A DNA stretch of 15,352 bases. Origin: Apodospora peruviana (taxonomy: Eukaryota; Ascomycota; Sordariomycetes; Sordariales; Lasiosphaeriaceae). A program made the translations under genes and the position numbers. Where the stretch lies: positions 1-15,352 of the forward strand of contig JAUEDM010000024.1 in the NCBI GenBank assembly GCA_033439685.1, given 5' to 3'. Shown here piece after piece: positions 7,816 to 15,352 of the stretch (its first letter is position 1; each line of letters starts with the position of its first letter). The notes under the pieces were generated by a model. It did no database searches, had not been told where the DNA came from, and saw nothing but the letters and a program-made list of their open reading frames with translations.

Positions 7816-10649
7816 TCAGTGTTTCTTCCCATTCATCACCTCCCCGTTCTCCCCCAACTCCAACTTCTTATTCCACTCCCTCGCCACCTCCTCCGTAACT
7901 GCCGAGCTATGCCTCCTGCTCGCCAACAATTCCTCCCTCCACAGCCAACCCAATCCTGCCGCTGCACCAGGTCCCAGCACCACAATCGCCGAAACAGCCA
8001 TGACCCAAATCCTAGCCCATGCCATCTCCAGCATACCCGCGTGCTTGATATCCCAGAAAAGATAGCCCAGCCAAATAAACGTGTTGGCAAACAGAAACGT
8101 CTGATCCCACCTAAGAAAATTGCCCGCCAGCATGACCAACCCCTTTTCTTCGTTCAGAGAAGGAAGCAACGCCGCAATAGCCGTATCGCGCATGTTGAGG
8201 ACCGAGAAGCAGGCATAATAAACCCAGACCGCCGCAGAGTGGAGCGAGAGCGTGCCAACCGTGAACCTGATGGCCGGTAAATCGCTCCTCACATTATGGA
8301 TGCGGTCGTGCATTGTCGTGTTTGCTGGCAAACGAGAAAGTACCTGAGAGGCGAGCACCGACAAAAATACAGGAAAAAGTTGCCAGACGTAAGCGGACGA
8401 GACGCGCTGAGGCAAAGAGGGGGCGAAGAAGCATAGATACAAAGGTACGTAGTAGACCATCACGAGCGCAGGGAATATGACCTTGGTGTAGGCGACGCGG
8501 GTCAGGCGCATGTCGGCGGCCTTGAAATTTTCGATCTGCGAAGATGTGTAGTGCAGCAGGTAGTAGAGCGGGCTGACGACGCCGACGCCGACGAGCTGGC
8601 TTGCGAGGAGGAAGAGCAGTGGCCTGAAACCTTGTCAGTAAAGGTTATGTGTGCGGGCTGGAAAGGAAAAGACGTACAGTTGCGAAGCCGTTAAAGCGTT
8701 TGCTCGACGAACACACTCGATCAGCCAGACGGCGATAATGACGCCGTAATCAACCAGAAACAGAAAGGCCTGTGGCGCCACCGCGTCGAGTCCCCACAAC
8801 GCCGGCGAGAAGAACACGACAACCTTGGCGAGGATATCGTCGAGCCACTTGACGTGATAGAAACTCGTTGCGACCGAACCGCCCCAGGGCAGGTTTCCCC
8901 CGTCCTTGACGATGTCAGCTGCCAGGCTGAGGACGGCCGTCGGGTCCATGAGATTCTTGGCGGCAAAGAACAGCACAACAAAGGGCAAGCCGAGCGCAGC
9001 CCGCTTCAGCAGACTCTCCTTGTGTCCGATGCCCTGGTTCGGGTTGAACGGCATGGTGCACTGCGTCGACCGCAGTGGAAGCGGGAGGTAGCTGATGGCG
9101 CTCGCGCCGACCTGGATGTCGGCCGCAGTGTCGGCGAGCAGGTCGCCCAGGTACGGAACGCACCACCAGGCGATGAACAGGTGGATCGGGTCGCGCAGCG
9201 CTTGCAGGCGCGTGACCTGGGCGTTGATCTTGACGAGGTCGGCAGCTCTGACTTGTCGTATCTTTTGGTAGGACGTCAGCGCTGCCTTGATCTGGCTCTC
9301 GGTTGGACGAGGGGTCTTGTCGAGCATCTCCTTGATGGCGCTCGCCAGCGCGGCGGCGCTCTCGATGGCGGCGTTGCCGCCAGTACCAATATTGGGCGTC
9401 ATCTTGTGGATGCTGTCTCCCAGACAGGCGATGCGGCCCCATGTCCACGTCTCAAACGTCGCTTCTTCCAGTGCAACCAGGGCCGACGAGGACGTCCTCT
9501 CCCAGAGCTGTGCAAAGGTGACGTTGGGCCGAATCTTCATGTCCGAGTGCGCTTTGGCGAACTTCTCGGCTTCTTTCCGCGAGTAGTGTGGAATCTCGGT
9601 CCCGCGGTACACCCTGTCTAGCTTCTGGAAGATGAAGTAGTACGTCCGCCCGCCCCTGCCGACGACCGCAAGGGAACTTCGGTCTCGATCGTAGCCGTAG
9701 TCGCCGGCAGCGATCTCGAGTCCTGGGGCCAGCGAGCAGATTCCAAAGAGACATTGGTACTCTGCCGCCAGTGCTGTAAAAGAGATATCTGTCAGCACCG
9801 GTGACCAGTGTGCTTGGATTTCTTAGTCTTCATATAGTGTGTCTGCCTTCAACTCACCATTTTTATCCTTCTCGACGAGCTTTGGATTGTGTTTCTCTAC
9901 AAACTTCCACAGTGCTTCGCGGGTCTTGCTGTAGACGCCATCTGCCCCGGCGAGAATATCGCCGTGGTATGAGGTTCCGTCCTCACACTTTACCGTTACT
10001 CCATCGTCGTCCGATGAGTGAATAACGTCGACAATTCTCTTCTCCGTCATGATTTTGCTCTTGTCTTGAATTCTGTTGTAAAGAAGCTGCAGGATGATTT
10101 GTCGATCCTCGAACGACATGTGGTATCCTGTTCTCGTTGCCATCAGTGGCGCGAAATCGGATCGTGGAGCGAGGAGGTTGCCGTTGCTATCTCGATCTGC
10201 CGACCATACATGCAATTCCTGCCAGATCATATGTCAGCGATCATGTGAAAATAAGTCTGGGTTATTCTGCTCACTGATTGCTTCATGAGTTCGTCGTAAA
10301 CGCCGAGTTGATCGAGTATCTTGAATGTCCTTAGTGGTCAGCGCTTGTTGGTAGTCCTGCCTTGGGTCATATGAGGACATGAGAGGGATTGATAGATGCT
10401 TACACGACATCCGTTCGGCAGCAGCGCTATACCTGCGCCAACCTGAGGAGCAAGCTCCTTCCGGCGATCGAGAAGTAAAAAGTCCACTCCGCCTTGCTAT
10501 AGACAATGACGTTGGTTGGTTATCAGCGGTGCCCGGTACACATTAAGTAGACTTCAACGAGGTCAACAAACCTCCAAGGCATTGGCGAGAGTCAAGCCAG
10601 CGACACCGCCACCGGCAATCAGCACTCGAAACTGTTTCTTCTCGGTCAT
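7816..10649 (-). CDS. FAD-dependent monooxygenase fused to a terpene-cyclase-like membrane domain
   Basis: Six exons, read on the minus strand: 10649-10572, 10496-10404, 10319-10275, 10218-9858, 9773-8678 and 8623-7816. The five introns are 54-84 nt, with donors GTTTGT, GTAAGC, GTGAGC, GTGAGT and GTACGT. The exons sum to 2481 nt, or 826 residues, with no frame breaks. Residues 1-450 are a group A flavin monooxygenase: GGGVAG at 13-18 binds FAD, GADG is at 163-166 and GD is at 311-312 (CLGDSIHKMTPN). This resembles the PaxM-type enzymes that epoxidise isoprenoid chains. Residues 453-785 hold about eight to nine hydrophobic segments and match the protein at 3418-4602, including D504, W542, E545, R548, Q567, P576, H582, WD730-731, D749 and GPG775-777. 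A plausible activity is epoxidation followed by membrane-bound cyclisation in one chain; this is inferred. An in-frame upstream ATG at 10799 would add 50 residues, but family members begin just before the FAD motif, so 10649 is preferred. Confidence 0.88.
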
Positions 10650-11960
10650 GATGGAGGAGCACCAGGGACGTAAGGTTCTCGTCGTCGTGGTAGTGGTTTG
10701 TTGTAATGGTGCTTCCGGGTACCAGCAGTTCGTTTTCCGCATTAAAGGACAGAGAAGAAACGAAATGACCACTGGCAAACGTCCGAGGACATATTTCACT
10801 CTGATAAATCAGTTTCTACATATGCCGGACTGGACGTAAGTCGTCGGTGTCTATTCTGCTCCGCCACTCCACCGCATATACATAATTAGAACGATACGCG
10901 TCTTGCAGAGCGTAACGATACCCTTCAAGTGTGCTTTGGCACCGGTAGCCCGGCGGGATCAAGGGAATTTCTTGACCATATTGCATCGGGTATCAGATCT
11001 TGGCAAGACCATGTGAGTGCAGTGATTGGTTAATGATTCACGGTCCTGGAGGGCCATCCTACCGGTACCGAGGCATACTGGACGGGGATACGGCAGATAC
11101 GCACGGCGAATACGCTGGTTCACCAGCCTGCAAATCGCATTCTCGTCGGGTTCGGGTGTTATACGCTCCTTGCAGGCCATAGTGGCGGTGGTCACCCGCT
11201 TTCCAGGTCTTGGCAAAACGCCTCTTAATGTCCAAACTAGTTTCCATTTCCAAATAGGTGCTGTTCAGCTGGGTGGTTGCCCATGCAATGCTGCCAAGCG
11301 ATATGCCTAGTAAGACCACGAGTTAAGCAACATAGCCGTTAGTGAAAGTCTTTGGGTTGGAGATGAGGGGTCTCGGAGTGATCAGGGGTTATCTGGATGG
11401 ATCAGAAAACCAGTACGCCTCCACATTCAGCTAGGAAGCTGTCTTCCAGATGGGAGGGTGAGGGTGATCTACCCATACATCACACCCTCCCACTCACTCC
11501 CTTGAAGGTCTCGTGACATTCACCAGGTCTGCCAAGACGGATACAAAATTTGAAGCAACCAAGTTATTATTGCCTAGCAGGTAGAGACGAAAGCTTTAAT
11601 ATCAGCTCAGTCGACGGCTCCGCGAAATACGGCCTGGCAAAAAGCTCTAGCATGGGACTCGGCTGTCCGGCGTGGGAAAGAATACATGCACCTATATAAA
11701 CGCGCATTTGTGGCGTGCCTTTCCCACCCTCATCATATCTTCCTTCCCGTTAACGAGGATCCGTGGCCCGCGAAAGTCGCGAATATGCTATACTACCAGC
11801 TTGGTCAGCTAGGAGGCGATGTCGAAGCGGTACCTGTAGGCTATCCGTCCGTGGAGATGGGACATTACGATCTATACTTCCATAGAATTGGGATGACACC
11901 AAGGGCAGTGCTGCCTCCTTATAAGTAGTGGAATATACCTACATGTACCTATTGGTGGGC
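10650..11960. other. Upstream region of the monooxygenase and 1.3-kb stretch without a recognised gene
   Basis: Immediately upstream of the monooxygenase start the minus strand is pyrimidine-rich, as in many fungal promoters, but I see no clear TATA box. Overlapping open frames of 60-94 codons exist on both strands around 10959-11319, and an 80-codon frame lies at 11686-11928. None carries a recognisable motif. A plus-strand TATATAAA lies at 11693-11700, but no credible gene follows it. ACCGGTACCG near 11061-11070 is a self-complementary CCG/CGG-containing site about 410 nt upstream of the monooxygenase ATG. Confidence 0.45.
11451..11492. repeat. 10-bp inverted repeat TGGGAGGGTG / CACCCTCCCA
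   Basis: Two perfect 10-bp arms (11451-11460 and 11483-11492) are separated by 22 nt. The G/C-strand bias makes the arms stand out. It could be a hairpin or a site for a C-rich-motif binding factor. No neighbouring gene makes its role obvious. Confidence 0.45.
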
Positions 11961-12266
11961 TCAGGACTGGACCGGCGAGGGCCGAAAGCACCTAAAGTTC
12001 AACAGGCGGGCCCAAAAGAACCAGAGGCGCGAATAATACTTCAGGTCTTCAACCTCATCAAGATTTGGGCCGAGGACATCGTGGTGAATGCAGCCCGCAT
12101 CGATGTGTTGTCTGACGATTGCGCGGTAATTGGACGTGATCACCTCGTTCCACCGTTTAGATACGCGTCGCATTGTGAGCATATCGGGCAATGGCATGAA
12201 GCCGAGTACGCGGATCATGAGTTCGACCGGCAGTGCCGAGATAGGCGATGTTGGCGATTGTGTCAT
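11961..12266 (-). CDS. Short F-box protein
   Basis: The minus-strand frame starts at the ATG at 12266-12264 and encodes 101 residues. Residues 9-50 fit an F-box: SALPVELMIRVLGFMPLPDM, then a cluster containing VSKRWNEVI, the usual LP...I...L....L..+..VC+.W pattern with S in place of C. F-box proteins bring substrates to SCF ubiquitin ligases through Skp1. The F-box is normally followed by a long substrate-binding region, but here only about 50 residues follow before a TGA. The gene may be truncated, may continue through an unrecognised intron, or may be a relic. I could not find a continuation in the next 250 nt. Confidence 0.55.
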   Translation of the reverse strand: MTQSPTSPISALPVELMIRVLGFMPLPDMLTMRRVSKRWNEVITSNYRAIVRQHIDAGCIHHDVLGPNLDEVEDLKYYSRLWFFWARLLNFRCFRPSPVQS

Positions 12267-13342
12267 GACGGCTTGTTTTGGTCAAAGTGGGAGACAGGCA
12301 GAATGCAGATAACATAGATGATGAGGAAATTGTCCAGGCACGAGGTTGGCTGAACCTGATGACGTGCTAGACCATGGACTATAAAAGCTTGTATTTATGG
12401 TTCACTTTTGGGACAGAATCTTTTGTTCCCGGGCATCATTTTTACACACAGAAAATCTACCGCACGTCCTTCAAACCTTGCAACCGGACACTGAGAGATG
12501 GCAAGTCCGAATTTGAAACTTGAGTTTCTCCTCAGCCTTCGTCTCATTTTACCTATTAACAACATGAAGTCCTATTATACGCACTATCTGCACATTTAGT
12601 CGTCAGAAACTTGCCTACAGCCATGTAAAGCTTAGGTTCAAACTGTCCCTCGTCGAAACCGGGCAAACGGTCGGTCGATTAAGCCCAGTCAGAATTTCAA
12701 TGCCCGGATGGCATCGTCAGCGTCGAGCACCCAACTCTTGGTGTTCGTCAGGTAAAGAAAGTGACGTCGGCACAGCTACAGACTCTCTTGAGGGGATAGA
12801 GTATATGATCTTAAAACTATACTATCATTTCACTTGGTTTTCCACCTGGCTCGCTTTATTAATGCTGAGTCGCGTACCTGGTCGGCTCAACATTCCGCCG
12901 TCTTACTGAAGTGTTCTGTAACCACAGAGCACACACACATCCGATCCTAATCTCCTCAAGAAAGAACCCTGCTCTCGCCCCTGGCAGTTATAACGGTCAC
13001 CCGTTGGGATAGGCTCGAGGTTGGGATGATGGTGTTTGGTGGCGCATTCCGTGCGCCCTGTCTAACCAATCCGCAGCTCCAGAGCTCATCGAATTAATTC
13101 AACACTCGTGTCTCGTACCCCGTAACCAGTACGACGAGAAACAGCACGCCCATTTGATCTTGTGCACGAGAAACATCTAAAAACAGCCAGGGTGGCTGAA
13201 ACTACGGGGTACACAGTAGCTACACGTGGTTTGCCACCCCCCCTTAAACGCGTATATGACCGGCCGGCAACACCTCCATCCATCCTTTATGCACCATTCT
13301 CCACGGTGTAGTCCGTATCATGACCGAAAACCCGGTTCAGTT
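12267..13342. other. 1.1-kb stretch without a recognised gene; promoter side of the cysteine-rich membrane protein
   Basis: There is a plus-strand TATAAAA near 12380, followed by a 33-codon frame at 12498-12599 with no recognisable features, and an uninformative 69-codon frame at 12700-12909. The last 150 nt must hold the promoter of the gene starting at 13343. In-frame ATGs at 13256 and 13289 precede the chosen start, but their translation adds only low-complexity residues. Confidence 0.4.
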
Positions 13343-14375
13343 ATGGACGACAACCCTCGTCCGCCGGTGGTCGGTGCCGGCGATATGTATTACAGCACCC
13401 TCGAAGCTGTGCCCACCCCCGATTACGCCAAAGAAGTCGTCCATAACCGCGACCACGATAAGGAAGTCGTTCCGCAACCTGCCTACATCGGGGCCATCAC
13501 CAGCAATGAGCATTCCTACCAAACGCAAACGCCAATGACACAAAGAGGAGCTGCATGGGAAGCAGGCGCAGCAGGCACCGACAACACAAGCGAGCCGAAG
13601 ATCCTCGGTCTGAAGCGGCGGACCTTTTTTATCGTGCTGTGGGTTGTCTCGATAGTCATCGCCATCGCTGTAGGCGTCGGCGCCGGTCTCGGGGCTACCT
13701 TTGGCAGCAGCTCAAGAAACAACAGTATCAGCACCACCACAGGAGTAGCAACAAGCGAGGGAGCCATTAATACTGCGGCAGGTTCCGGCGTTGTTGGTAA
13801 CACTCCCAAGTCTACTACATCGGTTCGTGGCTCAGCCATCATCACGCCACAGTCGTCTCGATCGGCGAGCACATTGAGCAGCAGCAGCCACGCAACAACG
13901 ACCTTGCCAACCATCACGACTACCACCGCAAGCTCCTCTCCGTCCGGGACTTTACATTCACAAAGCACCGCATCCGCCAAGACAACCGATGGCGTTGGCG
14001 GCGGGCGGTGCTCGAACCAGTGGGGTGGCGACTGCATCTGTCTCGAGGAGGGCGTGTGCAGAAATAAGTGGAAGGGCACGCCGTACACAGGAACCCCTGA
14101 CAACCTGCCCTGTCCTAACGACCCGGATGATAGTTCTATCATGGCTTGTGTTGTTTCTCCCTGCCTGGGCAAGGTGGCGCCTGCGCAGTGTTTGTGGAAA
14201 GAAGCGTGTCGGCAGCTGGAGCCAGGTGAGATACTCATCCATTATTTCTTGCTGTAAAATTACCTCATGACGGGATGAAGTTCTGACAGATTATCCACAT
14301 GGACTAGGGACTGACTTGACTGCTCCGATCTGCCCCGGTGACGGGGACTTTGTGTGCTGCGCGCATTCGTGGTGA
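13343..14375 (+). CDS. Single-pass membrane protein with Ser/Thr-rich stalk and 12-cysteine extracellular domain
   Basis: Two exons: 13343-14225 and 14308-14375. The 82-nt intron has donor GTGAGA, branch TTCTGAC and acceptor ACTAG. The product is 316 residues. The N-terminal 90 residues are polar, with two KEVV motifs (30-33 and 40-43). A KRR charge cluster precedes one transmembrane helix at about 95-120 that ends in a glycine-rich GVGAGLG stretch. Residues 121-218 are Ser/Thr-rich, likely O-glycosylated. Residues 223-316 carry twelve cysteines and end in CPGDGDFVCC, similar to the small CPG-x-x-D-x-x-CC modules I know from fungal secreted proteins. Topology is most likely N-terminus in the cytoplasm and cysteine-rich domain in the wall space, because positive charges precede the helix. 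A wall-binding or sensing role is possible but unproven. Without the second exon the last three cysteines would be lost, which supports the intron. Confidence 0.75.
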
Positions 14376-14964
14376 TGGAACGAGATCCAATGGCCGACGG
14401 GCACGAAGACGACAATGGTGCATTAATTATTTCGTGAATTGTGCATAAGTGATACGGGTGTAAAGGGGAGAAAGGACTCCGATGGATAAAGATGTTGGGG
14501 GTGAATGAGTAACGCATCTGGAACCCGGGCACTGCTAGGTTGCCGATCAATGGCGGCATTACAAACATAAAGTACAGCGCAGATTTGGATATACGGTATC
14601 CAAGATGAAATAATGATAATACAGGGGCGGTCAGGATGGGTCCTTAAAACTATCTGCTTTAACCGGGTCCTGGTCGACTCAAATGAGTTCCTTCCGTCAA
14701 CTTTCTTAAAATCTTCCTGGAGGGACTCGATTATTCGTGCTATTGCCGGTAGCTACTTCAACTACAAAGTGGTGTTCCTTGAGAATAACAGACATCCTCG
14801 CATCCTCAGGAACCAGCTGCAATAGGGCCACAAATAGTACTAGACACACTGGATATATCCGCGTAAACAGTTGAACACTTCCCACATCTCTCTACCTGAG
14901 TTAAACCCTCGTCTCATTCCATTCTCACCAACCTCCACGAATGACAAAATTAAGACCAGCATCA
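14376..14964. other. Intergenic stretch between convergent genes; nothing recognised
   Basis: This 589-nt stretch lies between the 3' ends of the cysteine-rich membrane protein gene (plus) and the phosphotransferase gene (minus). Short open frames occur on both strands, without motifs. It probably holds only the two 3' untranslated regions. Confidence 0.5.
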
Positions 14965-15352
14965 TCAAGGAAGCTCCTCGACCAGTTCCAAAACCTTGTG
15001 ATCGTCCAGCGCAGCCGCGTACCGCTGCGCCATCGGAAACACCCACTCCCTGGGCTGCATCTCGTACGGGCACATGATGGGCCCAATACCCGCCAGCAAC
15101 CCCTTTTGTACTCGGTCACGACCTCTTGGTCTCCGACCTCCAAAACCGGCCCACCAAACTTTCCAAGAGTCACAAGATAATGCTCAAGAATCCCCATCTC
15201 GTTCGCCCTGCGCGTCTCGACATCCAGCGCGCCGCCGACAAATAGGCCACGTCGTGAAACGCGGACCCGATATGCACCATCTGCCAGTCCAGAAACCGCG
15301 GCTTTTTGTCTTCAAGATAAGTATTGGACACGTGCGCATCCCCGTGCAGCAA
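14965..15352 (-). CDS. APH-like phosphotransferase (kinase fold), C-terminal part; frameshifted and cut by the window edge
   Basis: The minus strand enters at the right edge with LLHGDAHVSN, the HGDxHxxN catalytic loop of aminoglycoside-phosphotransferase-like kinases. FLDWQ follows, the metal-binding Asp segment, then HDVAY. The N-terminal lobe lies outside the window. Continuity requires two changes of frame. The first is after AY, where one T appears missing in the TTT run (plus 15240-15242), leading into VGGALDVETRR. The second is after YKRG, where one G appears missing in the GGGG run (plus 15100-15103), leading into LLAGIGP. The frame then closes with ELVEELP and TGA at 14967-14965. Such proteins phosphorylate small-molecule hydroxyls; the substrate is unknown. 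The gene may be a pseudogene, or the breaks may be consensus errors. Confidence 0.82.

Noticed and set aside
8854..9621. 255-codon plus-strand frame
   Set aside because: It is the antisense shadow of exon 5 of the monooxygenase fusion, whose FAD motifs and splice sites are clear.
10650..10799. 50-residue N-terminal extension of the monooxygenase from an upstream in-frame ATG
   Set aside because: Family members start a few residues before the FAD motif. The extension is low-complexity (a run of threonines) and lies in probable 5' untranslated sequence.
10959..11319. Overlapping 85-94 codon frames on both strands
   Set aside because: There is no motif, no splice-linked neighbour, and neither strand is clearly better than the other.
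11686..11928. 80-codon plus-strand frame near a TATATAAA sequence
   Set aside because: The TATA sequence lies inside the frame rather than upstream of it, and the product is unrecognisable.
12498..12599. 33-codon frame about 115 nt after a TATAAAA
   Set aside because: It is too short and featureless to support as a gene without transcript evidence.
13516..14238. 240-codon minus-strand frame
   Set aside because: It is antisense to the Ser/Thr-rich and cysteine-rich regions of the membrane protein and has no motif of its own.

Overview
This window looks like nuclear DNA of a filamentous ascomycete (Pezizomycotina). Genes on both strands are interrupted by short introns of 54-84 nt with fungal donors (GTACGT, GTATGT, GTGAGT, GTAAGC) and CTAAY/CTGAY-like branch points. 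The protein families are also typical: a NACHT-type protein tail with ankyrin repeats, a secreted tyrosinase, a group A flavin monooxygenase, an F-box protein and a Ser/Thr-rich membrane protein. I cannot name the species.

Layout. (1) 1-1701, plus strand: 3' end of an NLR-like gene entering from the left edge, with ten nearly identical 99-nt ankyrin units and a basic tail. (2) About 1.6 kb in which I recognise no gene. (3) 3418-4602, plus: polytopic membrane protein, terpene-cyclase-like. (4) 5721-7589, plus: secreted tyrosinase with four exons. (5) 7816-10649, minus: six-exon gene for an 826-residue fusion of an FAD monooxygenase with a membrane domain homologous to gene 3. (6) About 1.3 kb without a recognised gene, then a short F-box protein (11961-12266, minus). 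(7) 13343-14375, plus: single-pass membrane protein with a 12-cysteine C-terminal domain. (8) 14965-15352, minus: C-terminal part of an APH-like phosphotransferase leaving through the right edge.

The most interesting part is 3.4-10.6 kb. The stand-alone membrane protein and the C-terminal half of the monooxygenase fusion are paralogues. Long ungapped blocks align, the same acidic residues recur, and an intron sits at the same aligned residue and in the same phase in both. With a tyrosinase between them, this looks like a compact oxidation and cyclisation cluster, probably acting on a phenolic or isoprenoid substrate made elsewhere. No polyketide synthase, prenyltransferase, P450 or transcription factor is visible here.

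Four of the recognisable genes (NLR, membrane protein, tyrosinase, phosphotransferase) are broken by single-base indels, mostly in short homopolymers. The monooxygenase fusion and the cysteine-rich membrane protein read cleanly. Consensus sequencing error and real pseudogenisation are both possible and need read-level checking. Intron and exon boundaries are my reading of splice signals plus family conservation, without transcript evidence.
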